Positions 8,634 to 17,092 of a DNA stretch of 64,000 nt are shown piece by piece. Every line of letters starts with the position of its first letter. Positions within the stretch are counted from its first letter, which is position 1. The stretch spans positions 2,108,001 to 2,172,000 of the forward strand of contig OY970386.1 in NCBI GenBank assembly GCA_963719465.1. The letters are read 5' to 3'. The DNA comes from JALHUB01 sp963719465 (GTDB lineage: Bacteria; Chloroflexota; Dehalococcoidia; DSTF01; JALHUB01). The notes beneath the pieces were generated by a model. It searched no databases. It was not told the origin of the DNA and saw only the letters and a program-made list of their open reading frames with translations. The translations under genes and the position numbers were made by a program.

Positions 8634-9050
8634 GTGGAAGCAAACAGCAACGATTACTGGGAGATGCTGATCAATCGCAGCGTGCAGCGGTTCTTCCTGT
8701 TGTACGCCCTGCACGAGCGCCCTCGCCACGGCTACGAGCTGGCCCGTGCCATCCGCGACGCCTGCGCCGGCTGCTGCGACCCAACGGACGCCATGATCTA
8801 CCCGGCCCTGCGGGAGCTTGTCGACGGCGGCTACGTCGATTGCCGTGACGAGGTCGTCGGCGGGCGAACGCGTCGGGTCTGCCGCCTAACCGACAAAGGC
8901 CAGGAGGCGTATCGGGCCGCCGCGACGGCCTGGCAGCACATGCTGTCGCCGCTCAACCGCGCCATCGATGCCGCCCTGCTGCCCTCAACGAAGAAAACCT
9001 CCTGTTGTCCAATGACCGCGAAGCGAGTCGTCAAGTCGAAAGGAAAGTGA
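8634..9050 (+). CDS. PadR-family transcriptional regulator, possible metalloid sensor
   Basis: 138 aa from a GTG preceded by GGCGGAGG (8623-8630). Winged-helix protein: FLLYALHERPRHGYELARAI (split over helices 1-2) and IYPALRELVDGGYVD are the PadR signature, followed by the wing (GRTRRVCRLTDKGQEAY) and a short C-terminal helix. Cysteines are unusually frequent: CAGCC inside the DNA-binding domain and SCCP near the C terminus. With arsM directly downstream (1-bp gap after the stop) this suggests thiol-based sensing of As(III) or a similar metalloid, which is inference. Probably autorepresses through the inverted repeat at 8389-8409. Confidence 0.85.
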   Translation: MEANSNDYWEMLINRSVQRFFLLYALHERPRHGYELARAIRDACAGCCDPTDAMIYPALRELVDGGYVDCRDEVVGGRTRRVCRLTDKGQEAYRAAATAWQHMLSPLNRAIDAALLPSTKKTSCCPMTAKRVVKSKGK

Positions 9051-9051
9051 A

Positions 9052-9867
9052 ATGCCCGAGAACAGCGCGGAAGACATCAAGCAGGCGGTCCTGAGCCGCT
9101 ATAGCCTGCACGCCCAGCGACGCCTGGCGGCGCTCCAGGAGACCGGCACGTCGTCCTGCTGCGGCACGGCGGCCCCTTCCGAAGCGAGTTCCTGCTGCTG
9201 CGGGGAAACCGAGAATCTCGACGCCCTGGCGGACGCAAACGTCGCCGCAGCGCTCTACTCCGCCGAAGAGCTGCGCGACCTGCCGGAGGACGTGCTCACC
9301 TCGCTCGGTTGCGGCAATCCCACCGCCATCGCCGGCCTGTCCGAGGGCGAATCGGTGTTGGACCTGGGCAGCGGCGGCGGGCTGGACTGCTTTCTTGCCG
9401 CGGGCAAGGTTGGCATCAAGGGCAAGGTCGTCGGCCTCGACATGAGCGCTGACATGATTCAGCTCGCGCGTCGGAACGCCGGTCGCATCGGCGCGGAGAA
9501 CGTGCGCTTCCGGCTCGGCGAGATGGAGGACATGCCGTTCGAAGACGCCTCCTTCAACGTCATCATCTCCAACTGCGTCATCAACCTCTCGCCGGACAAG
9601 GACGCCGTCTTCCGCGAGGCGCACCGCGCGCTCAAGCCCGGCGGACGGCTGCGCGCCTCCGACATCGTCTGGGCGCAGGAGCCGACGGAGCAGCAACGGG
9701 CGGACCTGGTGAGCTGGACCGCCTGCGTCGCCGGCGCGCTGACTGAGGCCGACTACGTGGGCAAGCTGCGGGCCGCCGGCTTCGAGGACATTCGCGTGGA
9801 GCCGAAGGAGGGCACGGCGCCGGATAGCGCCCTCTTCAGCGCCTACGTCTCCGCATCAAAGCGATAG
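9052..9867 (+). CDS. arsM: Arsenite S-adenosylmethionine methyltransferase ArsM
   Basis: 271 aa. Methylates As(III) with SAM. The N-terminal segment SSCCGTAAPSEASSCCCGE is the Cys-rich signature of this family; SAM-binding motif I is LDLGSGGGLDC, and the two internal cysteines that bind arsenic together with an N-terminal Cys are present as ISNCVINL and WTACVAG. Length and order match prokaryotic ArsM. It is the last gene of the Cys/His protein-padR-arsM operon, with the ATG 1 bp after the padR stop. Confidence 0.95.
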   Translation: MPENSAEDIKQAVLSRYSLHAQRRLAALQETGTSSCCGTAAPSEASSCCCGETENLDALADANVAAALYSAEELRDLPEDVLTSLGCGNPTAIAGLSEGESVLDLGSGGGLDCFLAAGKVGIKGKVVGLDMSADMIQLARRNAGRIGAENVRFRLGEMEDMPFEDASFNVIISNCVINLSPDKDAVFREAHRALKPGGRLRASDIVWAQEPTEQQRADLVSWTACVAGALTEADYVGKLRAAGFEDIRVEPKEGTAPDSALFSAYVSASKR

Positions 9868-9998
9868 CTGGGCCCGCGTCCTACTTCGATCGGCTGACTT
9901 CGGGCTTTCCGCTTTCTTGACGACTATCTCTACGGCTGCCACAATCACGGCAGGCCTGAAGCGGAGTCTGTGCTGCTCCTAGCGAAAGGAACAGGGAC

Positions 9999-10850
9999 AT
10001 GTTCAAGAAAGCATTCATCCTCGCCGGAATCATCATCGCTGTGCTGGCCGTTGCTTGCGGTGGCTCCTCGAAGTCGTCGCAGGACGCCGGCAAGAGCGCC
10101 ACGATTGCCGCAACGTCTGCCGCGACCAGCGCCGCGCAGGCGTCGCCGACGGCGCAGGCCGAGCCCGGCGCCGAGGCCACCCTCGCCGGTTCCTCCGACT
10201 CGTCCTTCAACCCGATCAGCTTCATGACGGGCCAGATGTTCGGCACCGACGCTCTCGCCGCGGAAGGCGCCGTAGAGGGCGAGGCCGATCCCGACCTGAC
10301 TACCGCCCTCCTGACCGAGAGCGACTTGCCGTCCGGCTTCCAGGCCGAAGGTGGCGACATGGGCTATACGATGGACATGCCGGACGGCCAGATGAAGATG
10401 GCGATCCGCACGTTCTCTCAGGGTGACACGTCGGGCGGTGAGCTGGCCGGCCCGGTGGTGATGTCGGCCGCAATGGCGCTTCCCGCCTCCGAGCTGTCGA
10501 AGTTCGATACGGAGCTCGGGCAGGTTGACCAGATGTCCACAAGCGACCTCGAACAGCAGATGGGTGGCGCCTCCGCTCTCGGCATCACGATCAAGGACGT
10601 CAACCTCAGCCAGGTCGACATCGGCGACGGCGGCGCTTCGATGCACATGGTCATGGATATGAGCGGCCTTGCCGAGGCGTTCGGCGGCAGCGAGGACGCT
10701 CTCGGCCCGTTCCAGAACGGAATCGCGCTTGACGTCTACGTCTTCAAGCACAACGACCGCATTCTCATGGTGATGTCGATGTGGCCGGCCGACCAGGCGT
10801 CGCCCATCGACATCGAGTCGCTGGCGAACACGATGAACTCGCGCGCCTAG
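9999..10850 (+). CDS. Putative lipoprotein of unknown function
   Basis: 283 aa. N terminus MFKKAFILAGIIIAVLAVACGG is a lipoprotein signal with lipobox LAVAC, so the mature protein should be lipid-anchored at Cys20. An Ala/Ser/Thr-rich linker (about 22-65) leads into an acidic, Met-rich globular region with no recognised domain. No catalytic motif seen. Stands alone between arsM and the suf operon and is followed by its own terminator. Function unknown. Confidence 0.8.
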   Translation: MFKKAFILAGIIIAVLAVACGGSSKSSQDAGKSATIAATSAATSAAQASPTAQAEPGAEATLAGSSDSSFNPISFMTGQMFGTDALAAEGAVEGEADPDLTTALLTESDLPSGFQAEGGDMGYTMDMPDGQMKMAIRTFSQGDTSGGELAGPVVMSAAMALPASELSKFDTELGQVDQMSTSDLEQQMGGASALGITIKDVNLSQVDIGDGGASMHMVMDMSGLAEAFGGSEDALGPFQNGIALDVYVFKHNDRILMVMSMWPADQASPIDIESLANTMNSRA

Positions 10851-10880
10851 TCGCGCCGCGTCCAACCTTCGTCCGCTTTC

Positions 10881-10913
10881 GAGGCCGCGGCTTGGAGCTC
10901 ATCCCGCGGCCTC
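10881..10913 (+). terminator. Stem-loop terminator after the lipoprotein gene
   Basis: 10-bp perfect GC stem GAGGCCGCGG / CCGCGGCCTC, 13-nt loop, followed by a pyrimidine-rich tail (CTTCTGT). No true T run, so efficiency is uncertain. Confidence 0.6.
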
Positions 10914-10936
10914 CTTCTGTCCGCGGCCTTCGTTCG

Positions 10937-10970
10937 TGGCATTTCCATGCAAAAGCTGCATAAAATGCCA
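10937..10970. promoter_or_regulatory. Nested inverted repeat upstream of the suf promoter
   Basis: Outer arms TGGCATTT (10937-10944) / AAATGCCA (10963-10970), inner arms ATGCA (10947-10951) / TGCAT (10957-10961). AT-rich compared with surroundings and ends 7 bp before the -35 box. Likely a regulator binding site; the regulator is unknown, and it does not look like a cyanobacterial SufR site. Confidence 0.5.
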
Positions 10971-10977
10971 ATAAGCC

Positions 10978-11006
10978 TTGACACCACTCAGAACGAATCC
11001 TATATT
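10978..11006 (+). promoter_or_regulatory. Promoter of the suf operon
   Basis: TTGACA (10978-10983), 17-bp spacer, TATATT (11001-11006): a near-consensus housekeeping promoter, about 50 bp upstream of the sufC GTG. Confidence 0.85.
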
Positions 11007-11055
11007 GGGAATAGACGAACGCGCCCTTTGAGCGGCGCCGGCAAGGTGGTGTTAG

Positions 11056-11823
11056 GTGCCTGCAAAAGAGCCCTTTTTCCGGATCGATGACCTCCACGTC
11101 AACGTCGAATCGCGCGAGATCGTCAAGGGGCTGAGCCTGCGGGTCGGACGCGGCGAGGTGCACGCCATCATGGGGCCGAACGCCTCCGGCAAGAGCACGC
11201 TCGCCAACGCCATCATGGGACATCCGCGCTACCAGGTCACGAAGGGGCGCGTGCTGTTCAAGGGCGAGGACATAACAGCGCTCGCGCCTGACGAGCGGGC
11301 ACGACGCGGTCTCTTCCTCGCCTTCCAGTACCCCACGGCGATCCCCGGCGTCACGATGGTCAACTTCCTGCGCTCGTCGCTGCGGGCGGTTCGCGGTAGC
11401 GACGTGCCGGTCCGTGAGTTCCGGGCGATGCTGCAGGAGACAATGGCGAAGCTGAAAATCGATCAGGACTTTGCCCGTCGCTACGTCAACGACGGCTTCT
11501 CCGGCGGCGAGATGAAGCGCGCCGAAGTGCTCCAGATGGGCATCCTTCAGCCCGACATGGCGATCCTCGACGAGACGGACTCCGGCCTAGACATCGACGC
11601 CCTGCGCACGGTCGCGGAAGGCATCACCAGCCTCATGACCGAAGACCGCGCCATGCTCGTCATCACCCACTACCAGCGCATCCTGAACTACGTCCGGCCG
11701 GATTTCGTCCACGTGCTTTTCGACGGGCGCATCATCAAGTCCGGCGGCCGCGAGCTGGCCGAAGAGCTGGAGGCGGAAGGTTATGAGCACATCACCGGCG
11801 CCGCGTCGGAGGTGGCTACGTGA
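11056..11823 (+). CDS. sufC: Fe-S cluster assembly ATPase SufC
   Basis: 255-aa ABC-type ATPase of the SufBCD scaffold, cytosolic rather than transport-linked. Walker A GPNASGKST, signature FSGGEMKRAE, Walker B AILDETDSGLD, and H-loop VITHYQR are all present. Starts at GTG. First gene of a seven-gene operon; its TGA overlaps the GTG of sufB by 4 bp, indicating translational coupling. Confidence 0.97.
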   Translation: MPAKEPFFRIDDLHVNVESREIVKGLSLRVGRGEVHAIMGPNASGKSTLANAIMGHPRYQVTKGRVLFKGEDITALAPDERARRGLFLAFQYPTAIPGVTMVNFLRSSLRAVRGSDVPVREFRAMLQETMAKLKIDQDFARRYVNDGFSGGEMKRAEVLQMGILQPDMAILDETDSGLDIDALRTVAEGITSLMTEDRAMLVITHYQRILNYVRPDFVHVLFDGRIIKSGGRELAEELEAEGYEHITGAASEVAT

Positions 11824-13226
11824 CGGACCGCAAGGCCATCGAGATCGCCGGCGACGGCTACAAGTACGGCTTCCACGACGAAGCGCACTACCTCTACCGC
11901 ACGGAGAAAGGCCTGTCGCGGAAGGTCGTCCAGGAGATCGCCGGCATCAAGGAAGAGCCGGAGTGGATGCGCGAGCTGCGGCTGCGCGCCCTCGAGGTCT
12001 TCGAGTCGAAGCCGATGCCGCTCTGGGGGCCCGACCTCTCGGCCATAAACCTGGACGAAATGTATTACTACGCCCGCGCCAGCGACCGCGCTGAGCGCGA
12101 CTGGAGTGAGGTGCCGGACTACATCCGGCGCACCTTCGACCGGCTGGGCATACCGGAGGCGGAGCGCAAGTTCCTGGCCGGCGTCGGCGCCCAGTACGAC
12201 TCCGAGACCGTCTATCACAACATCCGCCAGGAGCTGTCGAAGCAGGGCGTCATCTTCGTCGACATGGACACCGCCGTCCGCGAATACCCGGACCTGGTTC
12301 GACGCTACTTCGGCACGGTTGTGCCGCCCGGCGATAACAAGTTTTCCGCTTTGAATAGCGCCGTATGGAGCGGCGGCAGCTTCATCTACGTGCCGGAGGG
12401 CGTCCGCGTCGACGTGCCGCTCCAGGCCTACTTTCGCATCAACGCCGAGAACATCGGCCAGTTCGAGCGCACGCTCATCATCGCCGAGCCCGGCAGCTTC
12501 GTTCACTACATCGAAGGCTGCACGGCGCCAATCTACACAAGCAACTCGCTGCACGCCGCCGTCGTCGAAGTCATCGTCAAGAAGGGCGCGCGCGTTCGCT
12601 ACAGCACCGTCCAGAACTGGTCGACCAACGTCTACAACCTCGTGACGAAGCGCTCCGTTGCCTATGAGGACGCCGTTGTCGAGTGGGTGGACGGCAATCT
12701 CGGCAGCAAGGTCACGATGAAGTACCCGGCGATCTACCTCATGGAGCCCGGCGCCCGCGGCGAGGTGCTCTCGCTCAGCTTCGCGGGGCGCGGTCAGCAC
12801 CAGGACGCCGGCGCCAAGGCCGTCCACGCCGCGCCGAACACGCACTCCGTCATAACGTCGAAATCGATCAGCAAGGACGGCGGGCGCTCCAGCTACCGCG
12901 GCCTGGTGAAGGCCTACCGCGGCGCCAGGGGCAGCCGTTCCTCCGTCCGCTGCGATGCGCTGATCCTCGATGCGGACTCGCGCTCCGACACCTATCCGAC
13001 GATTGAGATCGACGAGCGCGACGTCACGGTCAGCCACGAGGCGAGCGTCAGCAAGGTCAGCGAGGAGCAGCTCTTCTACCTGCGCAGTCGCGGCATCGAC
13101 GAGCAGGAGGCGACGAAGATGATCGTCAACGGCTTCGTAGAGCCGGTCGTGAAAGAGCTGCCGATGGAGTACGCGGTGGAGCTGAACCGCCTCATCGAGC
13201 TCCAGCTGGAAGGAGCGATCGGCTGA
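11820..13226 (+). CDS. sufB: Fe-S cluster assembly scaffold SufB
   Basis: 468 aa, the cluster-building subunit of SufBC2D. Conserved features include the region GSFIYVPEGVRVDVPLQAYF (split by core strands), IEGCTAPIY, and the C-terminal RCDALILDADSRSDTYP segment with the Cys that accepts sulfur/cluster, followed by HEASVSKVSEEQLFYL. Length matches the family. GTG start overlapping sufC; stop overlaps the sufD ATG by one base. Confidence 0.97.
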   Translation: MTDRKAIEIAGDGYKYGFHDEAHYLYRTEKGLSRKVVQEIAGIKEEPEWMRELRLRALEVFESKPMPLWGPDLSAINLDEMYYYARASDRAERDWSEVPDYIRRTFDRLGIPEAERKFLAGVGAQYDSETVYHNIRQELSKQGVIFVDMDTAVREYPDLVRRYFGTVVPPGDNKFSALNSAVWSGGSFIYVPEGVRVDVPLQAYFRINAENIGQFERTLIIAEPGSFVHYIEGCTAPIYTSNSLHAAVVEVIVKKGARVRYSTVQNWSTNVYNLVTKRSVAYEDAVVEWVDGNLGSKVTMKYPAIYLMEPGARGEVLSLSFAGRGQHQDAGAKAVHAAPNTHSVITSKSISKDGGRSSYRGLVKAYRGARGSRSSVRCDALILDADSRSDTYPTIEIDERDVTVSHEASVSKVSEEQLFYLRSRGIDEQEATKMIVNGFVEPVVKELPMEYAVELNRLIELQLEGAIG

Positions 13227-14524
13227 TGCTCAGCTCCGTCGCCAGCCGCGAGCAGCAGGCTATCGAGGAGATAGCGGCGCGAAACGACGAGCCGTTCTGG
13301 CTGCTGCAGCATCGCCTGAAGGCCGCGCGCCTCTACGCCGACATGCCGCTTCCGACCGGCCGCGAGGAGGAGTGGCGTCGCGTCGACCTGCGCGCTCTGA
13401 GCGTGGATGGTCTGGATCTGTTAGGCGAGCCGTCCGTCGTCGAGCGCGGGCCGTGTCACAACGAACGCGGTTACGGCGGCTGGATCGCCCAGCAAGACGG
13501 ACTGACGCTGGGCCGGCACTTGTCTGGCGACATCGAGCGGCGGGGCGTCATCTTCAGCGATCTGCACGCGGCGGCCCGCGAGCGGCCGGAGCTCTTTCGC
13601 GCCCATTTCATGACCGAGGCCGTTCAGCCCATCGCCTGGAAGCTCGTCGCATTGCACGCGGCGCTCTGGCAGGGCGGCGTGTTCGCGTACGCCCCCGCCG
13701 GCGTCGCGGTCGAACTACCGCTACACGCCCGCGTCACCGCCTCGGACGCCGAAGCCGTCTTCCCGCATACCCTAGTTGTCGCCGAAGAAGGCAGCGAGAT
13801 CAGCCTCGTCGAAGAGCACGCCTCCGAGGGGCGGCACAAGTTCGCGAGCAGCGTCGTCGAGATCCTCGTGCGACGCGGCGCAACCGTTCGCTTCGCTATC
13901 GCGCAGGACTGGAGCCGGGGGGCCAACGCCTTCACGACCATCCGCGCAATCGTCGATGAGGGCGGGCGGCTGGAGATGGGCCTCGTCGGCACCGGCGGCG
14001 GCATTTCAAAGACCAACGTGGACGTCGTTCTGGCCGCGCCCGGCGCGAGCGCGAGCATTCGCGGCCTCGTCTTGGCTTCCGGCGACCAGCAGATGAACTG
14101 CGCGACCCTCCAGGACCATCGCGCTCGCAACACGACGAGCGATCTGCTGCTGAAGTCCGCCATCAAGGACAGCGCGCAGCTCGTCTGGAACGGCCTGACC
14201 CGCATCCGCCGCGGCGCCGGCGAAAGTGACGCCAACCAGACGAGCCGCAACCTGCTGCTTGGCGAGGACGCCCGCGTCTCGCCGATACCGGTGCTCGAGA
14301 TCGAGGCGTACGACGTCGCCCGCTGCAGCCACGGCGCCACCGTCAGCTCCGTCGACGAAGAGCAGCTCTATTACATGATGTCGCGCGGGCTCAGCCGGCG
14401 GGAGGCGACGGAGGCGATCGTCGATGGCTTCTTCCGCGAGGGGCTGGAGCGATTGAGCCTCGCTCGCGAGCGTGAATTCGTCGCCCGCACGCTGGGGCGT
14501 CGTTTGCTGACGGAGGCGGCGTGA
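13226..14524 (+). CDS. sufD: Fe-S cluster assembly protein SufD
   Basis: 432 aa, partner of SufB in the scaffold. N-terminal helical part (GREEEWRRVDLRAL) and the right-handed beta-helix core are recognisable; the C-terminal IEAYDVARCSHGATVSSVDEEQ (split here as IEAYDVARCSHG and ATVSSVDEEQLYY) carries the conserved His. Translationally coupled to sufB (TGATG) and to the Rieske gene downstream (ATGA overlap). Confidence 0.95.
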   Translation: MLSSVASREQQAIEEIAARNDEPFWLLQHRLKAARLYADMPLPTGREEEWRRVDLRALSVDGLDLLGEPSVVERGPCHNERGYGGWIAQQDGLTLGRHLSGDIERRGVIFSDLHAAARERPELFRAHFMTEAVQPIAWKLVALHAALWQGGVFAYAPAGVAVELPLHARVTASDAEAVFPHTLVVAEEGSEISLVEEHASEGRHKFASSVVEILVRRGATVRFAIAQDWSRGANAFTTIRAIVDEGGRLEMGLVGTGGGISKTNVDVVLAAPGASASIRGLVLASGDQQMNCATLQDHRARNTTSDLLLKSAIKDSAQLVWNGLTRIRRGAGESDANQTSRNLLLGEDARVSPIPVLEIEAYDVARCSHGATVSSVDEEQLYYMMSRGLSRREATEAIVDGFFREGLERLSLAREREFVARTLGRRLLTEAA

Positions 14525-14865
14525 TGATGACAGAAGTGGTGAGGGCGCTGGCGGCAGCCGAAGTCGCGCCCGGGACCGTGAAGGTGGTCGAAGTGATGGG
14601 GCACCGGATAGCGGTATGTAACGTCGGCGGCCAGTTCTTCGCCATCGACGACGTTTGCACGCACGACGGCGGGCCGCTGGGCGACGGACGGCTTTGCGAC
14701 GGCGAGATCGAATGCCCGCGCCACGGCGGCCGCTTCGACCTGCGCAGCGGCCGGGCGACCGTCTTTCCCGCCATCACTTCGATTCGCACCTACCTCGTGA
14801 CAGTTGCCGACGGGGATGTTATGCTCGCGCTTTCCAACGACGCCGGGGGAGGAAGCGATGCTTGA
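14524..14865 (+). CDS. Rieske [2Fe-2S] ferredoxin, non-haem iron oxygenase type
   Basis: 113 aa from ATG 14524, 7 nt after GGAGG; GTG 14521 is an alternative. Cluster motifs are CTHDGGPLGDG and CPRHGGRFD, i.e. Cys-x-His and Cys-x2-His ligand pairs, matching the soluble Rieske ferredoxins. Sits between sufD and sufS and overlaps the latter by 8 bp, so it is an integral member of the operon. Proposed role is electron supply or cluster relay during assembly (inference); similar suf-embedded Rieske proteins occur in Actinobacteria and other phyla. Confidence 0.92.
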   Translation: MMTEVVRALAAAEVAPGTVKVVEVMGHRIAVCNVGGQFFAIDDVCTHDGGPLGDGRLCDGEIECPRHGGRFDLRSGRATVFPAITSIRTYLVTVADGDVMLALSNDAGGGSDA

Positions 14866-16108
14866 CGTAGAAGCTATCCGCAAGGACTTTCCAATCTTGC
14901 AGCGAACCGTCCACGGCCGACCGCTGGTCTACCTGGACAACGCCGCCACCAGCCAGAAGCCGCTCGCCGTTATTGACGCGATCGTTGAGTATTACGAAGG
15001 ACACAACGCCAACGTCCACCGCGGCGTGCACACCCTCGGCGACGAGGCGACGACGCGCTACGAGGAGACGCGCGAGAAGACGGCAAGGTTCATCAACGCG
15101 CCGACGCTCGAGAGCATCGTCTTCACGTCCAACGCCACCGAGGCGATCAACCTCGTCGCGCACGCCTGGGGGCGGCGGAACGTCAAAGCCGGCGACGAGA
15201 TAGTGCTCAGCGTCATGGAGCACCACAGCAACCTGGTGCCCTGGCAGATGCTGGCGCAGGAGACGGGCGCAAAGCTGCGCTTCGTCGATATCGACGACGA
15301 AGGGCTGCTGCGGTCGGACGACCTGCAGCGGCTCATCGGCGAGAGGACCAGGCTTGTCGCGCTGACCCAGATGTCGAACGTGCTCGGTACCATCAACCCG
15401 GTGCGGGAGATCGGCGAAATGGCGCACTCTTACGGCGCCCTCATGCTCGTTGACGGGGCGCAAAGCGTGCCGCACATGCCCGTCGACGTGCAGGACCTGG
15501 ACTGCGACTTCCTGGCCTTCTCCAGTCACAAGATGCTCGGGCCGACCGGCGTCGGCATACTCTATGCTCGGCCCGCGATCCTGGAGGGAATGGCGCCGTT
15601 CCTGGGTGGCGGTCACATGATCTCGCGCGTCGAGCTTGAGGAGTCGACCTACAACGTAGCGCCGTGGCGGTACGAGGCGGGGACGCCGAATATCGGCGGC
15701 GTTGTCGCCTTCGGCGCGGCGATAGACTATCTTGAAGGGCTGGGCATGGCAGCGGTCCGCCAGCACGACGTCGACCTCATGGACTACGCGTTCCGGACGC
15801 TGGAGAAGATACCTGGCATCACCCTCTACGGCCCTCATGACGTTTCGATGCGAGGCGGGGCTCTCGCCTTCAACTTCGAGGACATCCACCCGCACGACGT
15901 CGGCACCGTGCTCGACAGCCAGGGCATTGCCGTCAGAGCGGGTCATCACTGCGCGCAACCACTCATGAAGCGGCTCGGCGTCGCGGCGACGGCCCGCGCG
16001 AGCTTCTACGTCTACAACCGCCGGGAAGAAGTCGATGCGCTGGCGGACGGAATACGAGAAGTCGCGAGGTTCTTTGGAGAAGGAATCGGTGCCCGACCCA
16101 GACCTTGA
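14858..16108 (+). CDS. sufS: Cysteine desulfurase SufS
   Basis: 416 aa from ATG 14858, preceded by GGGGGAGGAAG; a longer in-frame start at 14804 lies inside the Rieske gene and is unlikely. PLP enzyme that removes sulfur from cysteine. The PLP lysine is Lys225 in FSSHKMLGPTG; the persulfide Cys is Cys365 in AGHHCAQP; EHHSNLVPW and VDGAQSVPH bind cofactor. Overlaps sufU by 20 bp. Confidence 0.96.
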   Translation: MLDVEAIRKDFPILQRTVHGRPLVYLDNAATSQKPLAVIDAIVEYYEGHNANVHRGVHTLGDEATTRYEETREKTARFINAPTLESIVFTSNATEAINLVAHAWGRRNVKAGDEIVLSVMEHHSNLVPWQMLAQETGAKLRFVDIDDEGLLRSDDLQRLIGERTRLVALTQMSNVLGTINPVREIGEMAHSYGALMLVDGAQSVPHMPVDVQDLDCDFLAFSSHKMLGPTGVGILYARPAILEGMAPFLGGGHMISRVELEESTYNVAPWRYEAGTPNIGGVVAFGAAIDYLEGLGMAAVRQHDVDLMDYAFRTLEKIPGITLYGPHDVSMRGGALAFNFEDIHPHDVGTVLDSQGIAVRAGHHCAQPLMKRLGVAATARASFYVYNRREEVDALADGIREVARFFGEGIGARPRP

Positions 16109-16535
16109 CGAGCTCTATAAGGACCTGATCCTCGACCACTACCGCCGGCCACGGAACCGGCGCGTCGTCGCCGAGCCGAAGGTCGTCGGCGAGGGCTACA
16201 ATCCCCTCTGCGGTGATGAGATTGCGGTGGAGGCTCACTTCGAGGGCGGCGTCCTCGCCGACGTTGGCTTCCAGGGGCGCGGCTGCTCGCTCAGCCAGGC
16301 CTCCGGCTCCATGCTGACGGAAGCGGTCAAGGGGAGAAACGTCGAACAGGCGCGCGCGCTTATCGCTGAGTTCACGCACATGATGACGGAGCCCGGCTCC
16401 TCCGTGCCCGAAGACCTGGGCGACCTGGAGGCGTTCTCGGGGGTCGCCAAGTACCCCGTGCGCGTCAAGTGCGTCACCCTCGCCTGGCACGCACTGGAAG
16501 ATCTGCTCCGCCGACATGATGCGCGGGAGGCTTGA
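16089..16535 (+). CDS. sufU: SufU-type Fe-S scaffold / zinc-dependent sulfurtransferase
   Basis: 148 aa from GTG 16089, behind GGAGAAGGA; an upstream ATG at 16035 lies deep inside sufS. Belongs to the NifU/IscU N-terminal family. Ligand residues Cys41 and Asp43 (NPLCGDE), Cys66 (GRGCSLSQAS) and Cys128 (VKCVTLAW) are intact; the insertion between the second and third Cys typical of SufU rather than IscU is present. Accepts sulfur from SufS and passes it to SufBCD. Confidence 0.93.
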   Translation: MPDPDLDELYKDLILDHYRRPRNRRVVAEPKVVGEGYNPLCGDEIAVEAHFEGGVLADVGFQGRGCSLSQASGSMLTEAVKGRNVEQARALIAEFTHMMTEPGSSVPEDLGDLEAFSGVAKYPVRVKCVTLAWHALEDLLRRHDAREA

Positions 16536-16538
16536 GCG

Positions 16539-16844
16539 ATGCACTTCTCCGAAGAGGTCATCCGCGAAGCCCTGCGCGACGTGCTCGACCCGGAGATGCG
16601 ACTGAATATCGTTGACCTCGGCCTCGTCTACGGGATCGATGTCGAGGGCGATGCCGTTCGCGTAACCTACACCCTCACTACGCCTGCCTGTCCGTTGGGT
16701 CCCTTCATCGCCGAGGAGATCCGCCACGCCGTGCGTGACGTCCCCGGCGTCCGCGACGTCGAGCTCATTCTCACGTTCAGTCCCCCCTGGGACCCGAGCA
16801 CGATGGCCAGCGAGGATGCCCGGATGGAGCTTGGCATCTGGTAA
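16539..16844 (+). CDS. sufT: SufT / MIP18-family Fe-S maturation protein (DUF59)
   Basis: 101 aa. MIP18 domain: ALRDVLDPEMRLNIVDLGLVYGI, here with the DPE motif at about residues 13-15, and TTPACPLGPF with the conserved Cys. Helps deliver or mature Fe-S proteins. Last gene of the suf operon, 3 bp after sufU. No recognisable T-rich terminator directly follows. Confidence 0.92.
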   Translation: MHFSEEVIREALRDVLDPEMRLNIVDLGLVYGIDVEGDAVRVTYTLTTPACPLGPFIAEEIRHAVRDVPGVRDVELILTFSPPWDPSTMASEDARMELGIW

Positions 16845-16997
16845 CCGACGCGTTCTTGCCTTCGGATTGGCCTCGCTCAGCTTCGAATTCTGTTTGAACT
16901 GCTCGTTCAGGTGCTGTCCCCTCTCTTAAGTCGGGTGCTGACACCCTTCATCCCACCCTCCTGAGTATCGACACACAATCAGACCCTAATGGTTGGA

Positions 16998-17085
16998 AGC
17001 GGTAGCCAGGAGGATGGCTCCCGCTAGCCCCCGCCCATGGCGGGGAAACGGGCCGCGTCTCACAGGCCCAGCTCCGGATAAGGAG
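16998..17085 (+). promoter_or_regulatory. Structured 5' leader of the archaellin gene (candidate regulatory RNA)
   Basis: Four consecutive hairpins: 16998-17025 (AGCGGTAGCC / GGCTCCCGCT, one mismatch), 17029-17045 (CCCCGCC / GGCGGGG, 3-nt loop), 17050-17069 (GGGCC / GGCCC) and 17072-17085 (CTCC / GGAG). The last one pairs with the Shine-Dalgarno core AGGAGG at 17081-17086, 7 nt before the ATG. I do not recognise a known riboswitch class. Confidence 0.5.
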
Positions 17086-17092
17086 GGAGTGA

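Noticed and set aside
16998..17085. Known c-di-GMP riboswitch upstream of the archaellin
   Set aside because: Core conserved segments of class I and II c-di-GMP riboswitches are not found; left as an unassigned structured leader.
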